46,326 nt of DNA, from IMG/VR virus record IMGVR_UViG_3300017963_000372, positions 1-46,326 of that record; one strand, 5' to 3'. Positions 32,665-39,416 of this stretch are shown here, piece after piece. The notes below the pieces were generated by a model, which ran no database searches, was not told the DNA's origin, and saw nothing but the letters and a program-made list of their open reading frames with translations. The position numbers were made by a program, and so were the translations under genes. Position 1 is the first letter of the stretch. Every line of letters begins with the position of its first letter. This stretch comes from a virus.

Positions 32665-32934
32665 CTACGGATTAGGCCGCTTGAGAAACCCGGTCACAAA
32701 CTCATAACCATAAACACTGAGCGCCGCGCTCATGAAGCCCATGATGCCGCCCTGTACCATATCCTGCCCCTGGAGCCATGCCAATCCCACGCCGACAGCC
32801 ACCAGGACCGCGGCGAGAGGTAGCGGAATGTACCGGTGCCAGACCTCGGGGATGGCCTGCTTGACCGCCTGCGTGATGAACCCTGCCACGACGGCCATAA
32901 CTGCGGTGATGGTAATGTTGCCTGTTATCTCCAT
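32665..32934 (-). CDS. Holin candidate, 89 aa, first gene of the late operon
   Basis: I start at ATG 32934, preceded by AGGAGGAGAGGT, not at the longer frame from 33012, whose first 26 residues run through the terminator. Hydrophobic segments at about residues 7-23, 37-53 and 60-80 with short loops give a three-span holin topology. The protein ends GFLKRPNP. Holins time lysis by opening the inner membrane. Placing the holin first in the late transcript is unusual and would require delayed lethality by the protein itself. Confidence 0.75.
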   Translation of the reverse strand: MEITGNITITAVMAVVAGFITQAVKQAIPEVWHRYIPLPLAAVLVAVGVGLAWLQGQDMVQGGIMGFMSAALSVYGYEFVTGFLKRPNP

Positions 32935-32961
32935 ACCTCTCCTCCTCACCCTCAGGACAAC

Positions 32962-32998
32962 AAAAAAACCGACAGGCGCGAAAAATCGCGCAAGTCGG
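32962..32998 (-). terminator. Intrinsic terminator in the late leader
   Basis: On the minus strand the stem CCGAC-GCGCGA / TCGCGC-GTCGG (plus positions 32969-32998, with one 2x2 internal loop) is followed by seven Us (32968-32962). It lies 60 bases after the predicted late start and before the holin SD, so it stops both integrase read-through and unmodified late transcripts. Confidence 0.9.
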
Positions 32999-33010
32999 CC
33001 CCGTTTGACC

Positions 33011-33030
33011 ATCGCTGCGTATGCAGCGAT
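33011..33030. promoter_or_regulatory. Dyad over the late transcription start, operator candidate
   Basis: ATCGCTGC (33011-33018) and GCAGCGAT (33023-33030) are perfect inverted repeats around GTAT. The dyad overlaps the -10 box and the predicted start of the late promoter, a typical place for a repressor or activator site. No second copy is found near the early promoter. Confidence 0.55.
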
Positions 33031-33057
33031 TATACCATTTTAGTGGGAATCTGTCAA
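33029..33057 (-). promoter_or_regulatory. Perfect consensus late promoter
   Basis: Read on the minus strand: TTGACA (33057-33052), a spacer of 17 and TATAAT (33034-33029), all consensus. The predicted start is near 33022. It points at the holin and the entire structural operon. A terminator follows at once, as at lambda pR'. Confidence 0.9.
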
Positions 33058-33058
33058 G

Positions 33059-33112
33059 ATTCTACAGGCATAGGTTTTATCTCGAAAACGCGAAGGATTG
33101 TAGAAAACCGTA
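33059..33112. other. Possible attP region next to the integrase gene
   Basis: The 55 bases after the integrase stop are AT-richer than the surroundings. They contain inverted TTCTACA (33060-33066) / TGTAGAA (33099-33105) and GGTTTT (33073-33078) / AAAACC (33104-33109). Serine integrase attP sites are about 50 bp with imperfect flanking repeats and often adjoin the gene. This is a weak guess; the two repeat pairs do not share a centre. Confidence 0.3.
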
Positions 33113-34603
33113 CTATTCCAACACAATCTCCCGGACAAGCCCAGCCTCAATGTAGATGTGAAGGCCCGCCTCCTGCAGCATTGCCGCGATGGTCGCAGGT
33201 TCCTCCGAGGTGAGAAGGTCCGGCAATACCTGCACCAGTCCCAGAATCGCCTCGCGCTGCTGCTCCAGGTCAGGCATCGCCGCGATGACCTGCTCCAGAT
33301 CCTGAGCCCTCGCCTGCTCCGCAGCCAGCCGTTCAGAGAGCTCCGAATCCACCTCACGATAGATGGTCAGATCCATATCCCCAGCCGCATAAGCGTGCGC
33401 CGCCCGGCGTCTCCGTACCTCCAGGTCTGTAACCGCTCTGCGAGCCGCATCCAGTTCGCTATGCAACGCCTGCCCCTGGTGGCCCTCCTGCTGCTCTGCC
33501 AGCATGGCATCTATCGCCTCGGGCGTGCTCATCTCCTGCAGAAAATCACCCACCGCCTCCAGTACCGCATCTTCCCGTATGCTGTTGGCATGACAGGTAT
33601 ACTCCGGGTAGACCGCCTTCTGTGCGTGCCGGTTGCAGCGCAGATAATAGGGACTCGTGCGCCGTGGGCGAGCCCGGACCATGTGACCACCGCAACGAGC
33701 GCAATAGGCCACACGGGTAAGCGGTCCGGCTCCCCGCCGTGTGAACCCAGACACGGACCGCCGCTGCCGTTCTCGGACAACAGCCGCGAACGTCTCACTG
33801 TCCCAACGCGCCGGGACGTGCGGCGATGGCTCTGGCGTGCGGTACGGTCCCCAATGCGCATACCCTGCCGGCACATCGGACAGCATAACCTCATTCGCCA
33901 AGCGAGCCCACCAATGCCGCCCATCGCCAGGAGGCGGATAGCCGCTAGCATCGAGCCTGCGGCAAATCTCTGCGTAGCTATGACCCTCCAGGAAGAGCCG
34001 CGTCATCAGGTCCAGGGCCCCCACCTGGTCGCTGAAGCGGTAGCCCACGACCTCGCCCGAAACAGGATCTCGCTCCACATCGAGATAGAATGGCGGAAGG
34101 CCTGCCAACAGCCCGCGCTTGAGAATGCGGCCCTTCATGCCGCTATGATGGCGGTGCTTGCGAAGCGCTTGGTCCTCACCGACGCGCACAGACTGGATGG
34201 CGGAAACGTAGCGATGGGCCGTCGTTTTCTGCCCGAGCTGGTGCGGTGCGGATTGCAGATAGACCTCGGCGCCGGACCGCTCTACCAGGCTGATGACCTG
34301 CTGGGCCAGCGCCGGGTCTCGCCCGAGCCGGTCCACATCGAGCGCCCAAAGCACGTCGATCCGGCTTGCCTCCACATCGCGCCGCAGGTTGGCATAGGCG
34401 ACCATCTGCGATTCTGCATCAGACCAGCGCCACAGATCCCGGCTGTGGCCAGGGACCGTGTAGACCGCCACGACCTCGCCGCCGACAGCCTCGGCAAACT
34501 CGCGGCCCTGCTGCTCCTGGCTCTCCAGGCTGATCTTATCCTCTGCGGCCTGGGCAAGCGTGGAGACAGCGGCCCATACGCCGATGCGCGGGGGATGGCT
34601 CAC
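33113..34603 (-). CDS. int: Large serine recombinase (integrase), 496 aa
   Basis: The N-terminal resolvase domain has the nucleophile in AAVSTLAQ (Ser14), then SLESQEQQG and the DRLGRDP motif near residue 93. A recombinase domain follows, then a zinc ribbon (CARCGGHMV near 296, later Cys in YYLRCNRH and YTCHAN), a long coiled coil (AARRAVTDLEVRRRRAAHAY) and a C-terminal tail. This architecture is that of phage integrases that work on attP/attB without high supercoiling. The arginine that normally precedes the serine by two residues is alanine here, which is odd. It overlaps the small upstream gene (ATGA). Confidence 0.9.
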   Translation of the reverse strand: MSHPPRIGVWAAVSTLAQAAEDKISLESQEQQGREFAEAVGGEVVAVYTVPGHSRDLWRWSDAESQMVAYANLRRDVEASRIDVLWALDVDRLGRDPALAQQVISLVERSGAEVYLQSAPHQLGQKTTAHRYVSAIQSVRVGEDQALRKHRHHSGMKGRILKRGLLAGLPPFYLDVERDPVSGEVVGYRFSDQVGALDLMTRLFLEGHSYAEICRRLDASGYPPPGDGRHWWARLANEVMLSDVPAGYAHWGPYRTPEPSPHVPARWDSETFAAVVRERQRRSVSGFTRRGAGPLTRVAYCARCGGHMVRARPRRTSPYYLRCNRHAQKAVYPEYTCHANSIREDAVLEAVGDFLQEMSTPEAIDAMLAEQQEGHQGQALHSELDAARRAVTDLEVRRRRAAHAYAAGDMDLTIYREVDSELSERLAAEQARAQDLEQVIAAMPDLEQQREAILGLVQVLPDLLTSEEPATIAAMLQEAGLHIYIEAGLVREIVLE

Positions 34604-34776
34604 TCGATGACCCTGGGGGATGGATGCTGCTCTGCAAATGACCAGACGCGGGCGGCGCGCTGCCTGAGCCAGTGGCAGAAGGAGACCCGCTCCGGCGCTG
34701 GCATCGCCCGCAGTTCGCGCTCAAAGGCTAGGCGTAGCTCAAGCGCCCTCCGTGTCTGGCTGCCGTTCCTCTTCAT
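34600..34776 (-). CDS. Small basic protein coupled to the integrase, 58 aa
   Basis: The ATG at 34776 lies inside the repressor gene, and its stop overlaps the integrase start. The longer frame from 34869 is ignored because its extra residues lie wholly within the repressor. The product is basic and helical (MKRNGSQTRRALELRLAFER, VSFCHWLRQRAARVWSFAEQ). Its place just before the integrase would fit a recombination directionality factor or a control protein, but the sequence alone does not show it. Confidence 0.55.
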   Translation of the reverse strand: MKRNGSQTRRALELRLAFERELRAMPAPERVSFCHWLRQRAARVWSFAEQHPSPRVIE

Positions 34777-35266
34777 GCCGCTCCTCACCTGAGCGAGTAC
34801 GCCACAGACGCGCCATAGCGACGAGGCCCGGGCGCTCCTGCTCGCTGGCATCTTCATAGTGGCTGACAAGTTCTTGGAGAAGTGGATCGTCGGGGATGGG
34901 CAGCATAATCTCTGGAGGTTGCTCTGGTGCCAATTCTGAAGCCAGCGCCTGCAACACCGTGATCATAAGTTGGCGGTACTGCGCAGGCAGCAAGCGGATG
35001 AGTTTGGCTGCCGTCTCCTCTTCCGGCACCTTGGGCGGCCCTGGATGCGCGAGGCCAGCCAGCACAAAAACACGGGACGGATCCATCTTGAAAGCTCCTG
35101 CTACCGATGCGCAGAAATCCCATGTTGGCTTACGCTGGCCTGAGACCACATCGGAGATGGTAGTGTGCGACAAGCCTGCACGCCGGGCAAGCTCACGCTG
35201 AGACCAAGCACGCTCCTCCAGTTCACTGACAAGCCAAGACGCCAAATCGTTCTCCACGCATCCCAT
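34739..35266 (-). CDS. XRE-family HTH repressor, CI analogue, 175 aa
   Basis: Residues 10-60 contain a clear XRE helix-turn-helix: SQRELARRAGLSHTTISDVVSGQRKP. The rest is acidic and helical without a LexA-like Ser-Lys protease domain, so induction would not be by RecA-stimulated self-cleavage. The gene is transcribed away from the early promoter at 35314, the usual divergent immunity layout. A TATAAT at 35270-35265 overlaps the ATG. If it is used, the message would begin near 35258 and translation at GTG 35257, a leaderless start as in lambda cI from pRM. Confidence 0.82.
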   Translation of the reverse strand: MGCVENDLASWLVSELEERAWSQRELARRAGLSHTTISDVVSGQRKPTWDFCASVAGAFKMDPSRVFVLAGLAHPGPPKVPEEETAAKLIRLLPAQYRQLMITVLQALASELAPEQPPEIMLPIPDDPLLQELVSHYEDASEQERPGLVAMARLWRTRSGEERHEEERQPDTEGA

Positions 35267-35313
35267 TATAGCGGCCAGCGCAAAATTTTAACATTCCAGA
35301 CTGGCATTTCCTC

Positions 35314-35342
35314 TTGACAAATCTGCTATCATGTGCTATACT
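35314..35342 (+). promoter_or_regulatory. Early rightward promoter
   Basis: TTGACA (35314-35319), a 17-base spacer and TATACT (35337-35342) form a near-consensus promoter with start near 35349. It faces the early operon and lies in the 123-base gap between the divergent repressor and first early gene, like lambda pR. Confidence 0.9.
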
Positions 35343-35346
35343 GCGT

Positions 35347-35358
35347 CATGTAGACATG
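35347..35358. promoter_or_regulatory. 12-bp palindrome at the early start, operator candidate
   Basis: CATGTAGACATG has perfect CATGT/ACATG arms around AG. It covers the predicted transcription start of the early promoter, a place where the XRE repressor or the RHH-like first gene product could block initiation. Confidence 0.6.
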
Positions 35359-35389
35359 CCAATACGAGACTCAGAAAGGACAGGAACCT

Positions 35390-35596
35390 ATGAGACCAGC
35401 AGGCGGCAAGAATGACGAAAAGGTAGAGCCTCGCAACGTCACAATGTACCCCGATCACTGGGCTACTGTTGACGAATATGCCCAGGCTGAGGGATTCACC
35501 GTGTCGCTGGCCCTGCGCAAGATTGTCGTTGAATGGGCAGAGCTCAAGGAGCGGATGCTCGTTGACGCGAAACCACAGTACAGCGTGAAGTCATGA
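35390..35596 (+). CDS. Ribbon-helix-helix-like regulator, first early gene, 68 aa
   Basis: The ATG follows AAAGGACAGG. The protein has a short disordered N-terminus, a strand (EPRNVTMYP) and two helices (DHWATVDEYAQAE, TVSLALRKIVVEWAELKERM), the RHH layout of Arc/CopG proteins. As the first gene after the divergent immunity promoter it takes the place of Cro and may bind the palindrome at 35347. The next gene starts within its stop (ATGA). Regulation of its own promoter is inferred. Confidence 0.65.
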   Translation: MRPAGGKNDEKVEPRNVTMYPDHWATVDEYAQAEGFTVSLALRKIVVEWAELKERMLVDAKPQYSVKS

Positions 35597-35805
35597 ACGC
35601 CACAGACCCGACAGGCCAGATCGCATACCGCGCCCACCCAGACCGGCACATCCCCGCCATGCTCACCATCTACCGGCGCCTGTGGCCTGCCTACCTGAAG
35701 GCGTATACCACACGAATGAGCGCGGCTGAGAAGGTTGACCATCGCGTACCCCTCGATGGCCCCGAACCCTCAGCCGCGCTCATTGGCGTGGAATTGATGG
35801 ACTGA
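35593..35805 (+). CDS. Hypothetical early protein, 70 aa
   Basis: Coupled by ATGA to the preceding gene. The product is mostly helical and polar, with HIPAMLTIYRRLWPAYLKAY as a likely amphipathic helix, then KVDHRVPLDGPEPSAALIGVELMD. There are no cysteines or membrane segments. I do not recognise it. It is followed by a 137-base gap containing a palindrome and a possible weak promoter. Confidence 0.55.
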   Translation: MNATDPTGQIAYRAHPDRHIPAMLTIYRRLWPAYLKAYTTRMSAAEKVDHRVPLDGPEPSAALIGVELMD

Positions 35806-35841
35806 ACAATGATTACACTGGGACGCCGGAGAGTTGGCCGG

Positions 35842-35855
35842 CTTGCATATGCAAG
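35842..35855. promoter_or_regulatory. 14-bp perfect palindrome, operator candidate
   Basis: CTTGCATATGCAAG lies between a weak -35-like TTGGCC (35834-35839) and a -10-like TATAGT (35856-35861). A second dyad, TTGATCAA, follows at 35861-35868, and outer arms GGGACGCCGG (35820-35829) / CCGGCGCCC (35880-35888) nearly pair. This could be a controlled internal promoter or another protein-binding site. Confidence 0.45.
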
Positions 35856-35942
35856 TATAGTTGATCAAGCTCGCAATCCCCGGCGCCCGTATTCTATCAT
35901 ACCATACTTTCCCGGTTCTGTGTCATTACAGGAGGATGAATC

Positions 35943-36266
35943 TTGAAAGTCGCTCTCACGTCCGGCGCAATCGCGGCCACGTTCGCTCTAGTCATCTTCA
36001 TAGCAACCCACTACCTGAGCGAACGGCTATTCGGAGAACTGGGCAAGCTCATCTGCTACACCATCGGCCTGGCGCTCATCGGCCTGCTCTTCGGCATCTG
36101 GTGCCTGGTGCAGCCAGCGCCCATCCCCGCAATCTGGGCATTTGTCGCCTTCTGCGCCATCGTGACAGGCGCAGGACTGGGCACCCTCATCTCACACGCC
36201 ATTGACGCATGGACCGGCACGCACGCAGAGAACAAGGTACTCAAGGCACGGGTTGGCGATGAGTAA
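35943..36266 (+). CDS. Membrane protein with three or four spans, 107 aa
   Basis: A TTG at 35943 is the only start in frame near the strong SD AGGAGG (35930-35935). An overlapping ATG frame from 35936 gives an Arg-rich shadow. Hydrophobic segments lie at about residues 4-22, 36-53, 62-76 and perhaps 78-90, with a short polar C-terminus (WTGTHAENKVLKARVGDE). A small early membrane protein in a temperate phage may act in superinfection exclusion, but there is no direct motif. It overlaps the next gene by 8 bases. Confidence 0.65.
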   Translation: MKVALTSGAIAATFALVIFIATHYLSERLFGELGKLICYTIGLALIGLLFGIWCLVQPAPIPAIWAFVAFCAIVTGAGLGTLISHAIDAWTGTHAENKVLKARVGDE

Positions 36267-36486
36267 CAGGCCGCACGGACCACTAGCCATAATTGACGAT
36301 GACAAGGCCGAACTCGCAGACGCGAGACTGGCGATCCGGGTCATCTGGCAGCGGCTGGGTAGCATGGCACGGCAGAACCGCATCACCCTGGCAGACATCG
36401 ATTGTATGAGCGACGAGCTCCGCACCGTGGAGCATGGCCTGAACGTGATAGACAAGTATCTTACAGAATTGAGGTTGAGAGTATGA
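36259..36486 (+). CDS. Hypothetical helical early protein, 75 aa
   Basis: I start at ATG 36259, inside the end of the previous gene; the earlier frame start at 36202 is antisense-like to the membrane gene. The product is acidic/helical: AIIDDDKAELADARLAIRVIWQRLG, then RITLADIDCMSDELRTVEHGLNVIDKYL. The regular leucines suggest a small helical bundle. Unknown family. It is coupled by ATGA to the lipoprotein-like gene. Confidence 0.6.
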   Translation: MSNRPHGPLAIIDDDKAELADARLAIRVIWQRLGSMARQNRITLADIDCMSDELRTVEHGLNVIDKYLTELRLRV

Positions 36487-36626
36487 CCCCCAAGCTGAGG
36501 ATGATTCTGCTGATTCTGGCCGCCGCCCTGTTTATGACCCTGGGCTGTGAGAAGAAACCGACCGAGACCGGCATCTGGTATGACTGCTATTTCAGCGTCG
36601 GTGCCGGGCGATGGATCTGTGAGTGA
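36483..36626 (+). CDS. Small lipoprotein-like or signal-anchored protein, 47 aa
   Basis: The ATG at 36483 overlaps the previous stop. A short basic start (MTPKLR) is followed by a hydrophobic stretch (MILLILAAALFMTLGCEKKP) that looks like a type II signal with the cysteine at the expected site. However, the residues before it (TLG) do not match the usual L-A/S-G lipobox. The mature part is only about 27 residues and includes YDCYFSV. Such tiny exported lipoproteins in temperate phages often block superinfection; here that is only a suggestion. Confidence 0.6.
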   Translation: MTPKLRMILLILAAALFMTLGCEKKPTETGIWYDCYFSVGAGRWICE

Positions 36627-36638
36627 AAGGAGGAAACC

Positions 36639-36806
36639 ATGTATTTCGAGGATGAGTTTGAATTGACCGCAGAGAGGAACCCGAATCCAGGCCGGTACAT
36701 CCCGACCGAGGAGGAGTTGGAACAGGAGCGCATCGACCAGCAAGAGGCAGAGGACCGGCGCGAGTATAGCGAGCTCCGCCGCGCCGCGCAGAATGGGACG
36801 CTATGA
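36639..36806 (+). CDS. Small acidic protein, 55 aa
   Basis: It has an excellent SD (AAAGGAGGAAACC) before the ATG at 36639. The protein is very acidic and helical: MYFEDEFELTAERNPNPG, a turn, then EEELEQERIDQQEAEDRREY. It has no cysteines or membrane segments. Acidic early proteins of this size in phages often act as inhibitors or DNA mimics, which I mention only as a possibility. It overlaps the next gene by four bases. Confidence 0.6.
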   Translation: MYFEDEFELTAERNPNPGRYIPTEEELEQERIDQQEAEDRREYSELRRAAQNGTL

Positions 36807-36979
36807 ACGAGGCCCAGTGTCCCGAGTGCGCCCACGTCTATCTCTGCGAGGAGGACCACGCCTACATCGCAGAGCATGGCCGCTGCCGGGCCTGCCAGCT
36901 AGAGCAGCGAATCGAGAACCTTGTACGAAAGGAGAGGGACCGTGACAGACCTAGCACTAGTAGAACAGCCCAGCCGTAG
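36803..36979 (+). CDS. Zinc-ribbon miniprotein, 58 aa
   Basis: The gene starts at an ATGA overlap with the preceding stop. Cysteine pairs CPEC (residues 6-9) and CRAC (28-31) with an intervening Cys/His-rich loop (CEEDHAYIAEHG) form a treble-clef or zinc ribbon. A basic helix follows (QRIENLVRKERDRDR). Its last 38 bases overlap the start of the next gene. It may bind nucleic acid. It is one of six CxxC miniproteins in the genome. Confidence 0.6.
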   Translation: MNEAQCPECAHVYLCEEDHAYIAEHGRCRACQLEQRIENLVRKERDRDRPSTSRTAQP

Positions 36980-37820
36980 TATTGTAATCCCGCCGCCCGC
37001 AGAAGCCCGCGAAATCATGCGCAATCTGCAAGAAGTCATGCAGGCCGTTCTGGAAGATAGCGACTACGCTGTCATCCAGGGCAAGAAATGGCGCAAGCGA
37101 TCCGGTTTCACCAAATTGCGCCGCGTGTTCTCGGTCAGTATAGCAGCCCTTGATGAACAATGGGAAGAGCTGCCAGATGGTGAGTTTGGTTGCTCCGTAT
37201 CTGTCCGGGCTTCGTTCCCCGATGGCCGATATGAGGATGGTGATGGCTACTGCGACAGCATCGAGATGAAACGCGGGCGCATCGCCTGCACACGGCACAA
37301 CGTCCGAGCCAAGGCCCGCACCCGTGCCAAGAACAGGGCAACCGCTGACCTGCTCGGCACGGGCGAGGTGAGCGCAGAGGAGTTGACCGCCTACGAATAC
37401 CATGAGGAACATCGGCCAACACCCCCGCGCCGAAAAGCCAAGTCCAACGGCAACGGCAGGCCACTGAGCGCAGAGCAGATCCGCGAGGTGGTGCGCAAGA
37501 AGGCCCAATGGCAGGATGGCAGCCGTCTCCTGGACGGCGAGCCCATCACTGAAAAGCAGACGGGATTCGTCGCCGGGCTGATGGGCAAGGCGCTGCCGAA
37601 CCTGGACAGCAAGCTCAAGGACAAGGCGCGGCACGAGATCCTCAACTACCTCTGGGGCGTAGCCTCCACTAGCAAACTCATGAAAGCCGAAGCCAGCGCA
37701 ACCATCGACTGGCTATCGGAACCAGGCACCTACGAAGTCAACCAGTACGCCACCGCCGAGGTGGCCGCGATCCTCCGCGAATTGGCCATCGAGGCCGGAC
37801 AGCAGGAGATGCCGCTATGA
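36942..37820 (+). CDS. Putative Rad52-like single-strand annealing or ssDNA-binding protein, 292 aa
   Basis: I use GTG 36942 because AAGGAG lies 7 bases upstream; the frame start at 36921 would be poorly placed. Residues 40-150 resemble the Rad52/annealase core (YAVIQGKKWRKRSGFTKLRR, SVSVRASFPDGRYEDG, then RTRAKNRATADLLGTGEVS). The C-terminal region (ITEKQTGFVAGLMGK, then ILNYLWGVASTSKLMKAEAS) matches a helical tail common on phage recombination proteins. It would promote strand annealing during replication. The assignment is by pattern, and family membership needs profile comparison. Confidence 0.55.
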   Translation: MTDLALVEQPSRSIVIPPPAEAREIMRNLQEVMQAVLEDSDYAVIQGKKWRKRSGFTKLRRVFSVSIAALDEQWEELPDGEFGCSVSVRASFPDGRYEDGDGYCDSIEMKRGRIACTRHNVRAKARTRAKNRATADLLGTGEVSAEELTAYEYHEEHRPTPPRRKAKSNGNGRPLSAEQIREVVRKKAQWQDGSRLLDGEPITEKQTGFVAGLMGKALPNLDSKLKDKARHEILNYLWGVASTSKLMKAEASATIDWLSEPGTYEVNQYATAEVAAILRELAIEAGQQEMPL

Positions 37821-38056
37821 GCTACACCCACGACCGCGAGGCCGCAGCCGAAGCAGGCCGCCGCCGGTGCGAGGCAGACAGGCAGTACCGCGCCCACCTC
37901 GTAGCCGTCGCAGAGCGGGAACGCGATGCGCTGAGGGCAGAGGTTGGCGCAGAGGTGGCCAGGGCCAAGGCGGAGAACCGCACGCCACACATCGAGGGCA
38001 CGCTATGGGCGATAGGCCAGCTCAATCGGGACATCGCCATCCTAGAGCAAGACTAG
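37817..38056 (+). CDS. Small helical, charged protein, 79 aa
   Basis: Coupled by ATGA to the annealase-like gene. It is nearly all charged helix: REAAAEAGRRRCEADRQYRAH, VAERERDALRAEVGAEVARA, then IEGTLWAIGQLNRDIAILEQD. A coiled coil is likely. It may be an accessory of the neighbouring recombination protein. I do not recognise the family. Downstream, the first copy of the 49-bp hairpin repeat begins within 7 bases of the stop. Confidence 0.55.
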   Translation: MSYTHDREAAAEAGRRRCEADRQYRAHLVAVAERERDALRAEVGAEVARAKAENRTPHIEGTLWAIGQLNRDIAILEQD

Positions 38057-38062
38057 CATCAC

Positions 38063-38111
38063 GCCTGGGCTGGCACCCGTCAGCCCAGGCCATCTCAGCG
38101 CAGAGATAGGG
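38063..38111 (+). repeat. 49-bp direct repeat with hairpin, copy 1
   Basis: It matches 38478-38526 at 47 of 49 positions. The first 28 bases form a perfect hairpin, GCCTGGGCTG / CAGCCCAGGC around an 8-base loop; the rest ends GCAGAGATAGGG. It lies 12 bases before the start of the gene at 38124 and is thus a duplicated 5' leader. No U-tract follows the stem. Confidence 0.9.
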
Positions 38112-38123
38112 CATAGAGATACA

Positions 38124-38459
38124 ATGGATATTAAGAATCTAGGCGTAGAAGCTGTAAAAGCTGATGACTTTCCAACCAAAAACCTATCGTCACGAAGCAA
38201 TCTAGTGCATCATCGTTTGCGTCAAATTGCTCATGCGCTGAAGCTGGACGGTGATGGTTGTCGGGTATTATTCCCCACAAAAAAAGAGGCACAGCAGGCT
38301 GCTAGGTTCATAGCCAGCATAAATCCTACAAACTCAACTAGAATACGTGGGGATCTGAAACTGCCGGAAGGTCAAGCCATTGAAACACGCGTCAGGCTCG
38401 ACGGAACCGGCCCGACAGTATGGTTATACTTTCGCAAGATTAGCAAAGGCCGCCAGTAG
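38124..38459 (+). CDS. Hypothetical protein flanked by direct repeats, 111 aa
   Basis: The gene is clearly more AT-rich than its neighbours and lies between the two 49-bp repeats, as if inserted by duplication of a leader. The protein has an N-terminal region with NLSSRSNLVHHRLRQIAHALKL and a C-terminal strand-turn-strand part (AIETRVRLDGTGPTVWLYFRK). It might be a small nucleic-acid-binding or dsRNA-type fold (basic helices, then antiparallel strands), but I do not recognise it. Composition and flanking repeats point to recent acquisition, like a moron. Confidence 0.65.
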   Translation: MDIKNLGVEAVKADDFPTKNLSSRSNLVHHRLRQIAHALKLDGDGCRVLFPTKKEAQQAARFIASINPTNSTRIRGDLKLPEGQAIETRVRLDGTGPTVWLYFRKISKGRQ

Positions 38460-38477
38460 CTTAAGGTATTTGCTAGA

Positions 38478-38526
38478 GCCTGGGCTGGCACCCGTCAGCC
38501 CAGGCCATCTCGGGGCAGAGATAGGG
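38478..38526 (+). repeat. 49-bp direct repeat with hairpin, copy 2
   Basis: This is the second copy of the element at 38063, with mismatches only at 38512 and 38514. The hairpin stem is at 38478-38487 / 38496-38505. It ends 8 bases before the DnaD-like gene, so both copies precede a start codon. Similar stems appear at 516-540 and 21109-21139. Confidence 0.9.
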
Positions 38527-38534
38527 ACATCGTA

Positions 38535-39416
38535 ATGCCGGCATGGTTCAGATTCTACAGCGAAACCACTACAGACCGAAAGATTGAGCGCATCTGCCGC
38601 GTGCTGGAACAGCCCAAGGCGCTCGTCATCGGTGCATGGTCTATCCTGATGTCGATTGGGAATGATAGCCCTGTTCGCGGCGTCTTGCTGCTGACCGAAG
38701 ACATCGCTTTTACAGACGATGACCTGGCCGATGAGATGGGGCTCGATCTTGACGTGACCCGTCTGATCCTCGACCAGTTCCAGCACTTCCGCATGGTTCA
38801 CCGTGACAATGGCGTGATGTATCTGACCAACTGGGACAAGCGACAATTCGCCAGTGATGACAGCTCTGAGCGTGTGCGGCGTTACAGGGAACGCAAACGG
38901 GCAGAACAGGAGCAAGATTGTAACGATGATGTAACGTTACAGGACCGTGACGGTAACGCACCAGAACAGAACAGAGCAGATACAGAGACAGATACAGAGG
39001 CAGAACAGATAATAAGGACCGGCGAAAACGCCGCGCCTGATGCGCCTCCACCCAAAAAGCCAGCCCAGAAGCGGCAGAGGCCAAAAGCCAAGGATCCACC
39101 GCCGCAAGCCGTGGCTAGGTATCGGGCCGCTACGCACCTCTTTCCAGAAAAAAGCCTCTGGGATGGCATCGTGCAGGTAATTGGCGACGAGCCGAAAGAC
39201 CTGGACCGCTGGCAGAAGGTATGTACCGCCTGGGTAGCGATGGGCTGGAACAAGCGCAACGTTAAGGGCATGTTACAGCACTACGCAGAGAACCGTATCC
39301 CTGGCGAGGATGGCCGTGGCCAGAACAAGCCCAACGAGGCGAAGTCAGCCGCAGCCGTCCGGGCATTTGCAGAAGAGCAAGGAGTTGATCTGTCATGGCC
39401 TCAACAGACACGGTAA
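38535..39416 (+). CDS. Replisome organizer / DnaD-like helicase loader, 293 aa
   Basis: The N-terminus (MPAWFRFYSETTTDRKIERI) is the phage replisome organizer N-terminal motif, continued by a winged-helix region: FTDDDLADEMGLDLDVTRLILDQF, HRDNGVMYLTNWDKRQF. Next comes the charged SSERVRRYRERKR linker, a Pro/Lys-rich hinge (PPPKKPAQKRQRPKAK), and a C-terminal helical part (SLWDGIVQVIGDEPKDLDRWQ). It would bind the phage origin and recruit host helicase. No primase or polymerase is encoded, so host replication is used. The origin may lie within this gene, as in other phages. Confidence 0.75.
   Translation: MPAWFRFYSETTTDRKIERICRVLEQPKALVIGAWSILMSIGNDSPVRGVLLLTEDIAFTDDDLADEMGLDLDVTRLILDQFQHFRMVHRDNGVMYLTNWDKRQFASDDSSERVRRYRERKRAEQEQDCNDDVTLQDRDGNAPEQNRADTETDTEAEQIIRTGENAAPDAPPPKKPAQKRQRPKAKDPPPQAVARYRAATHLFPEKSLWDGIVQVIGDEPKDLDRWQKVCTAWVAMGWNKRNVKGMLQHYAENRIPGEDGRGQNKPNEAKSAAAVRAFAEEQGVDLSWPQQTR

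Noticed and set aside
33158-34792. 544-codon plus-strand frame opposite the integrase
   Set aside because: It mirrors the integrase codons, has no SD and no recognisable motif, whereas the minus strand has the full recombinase architecture.
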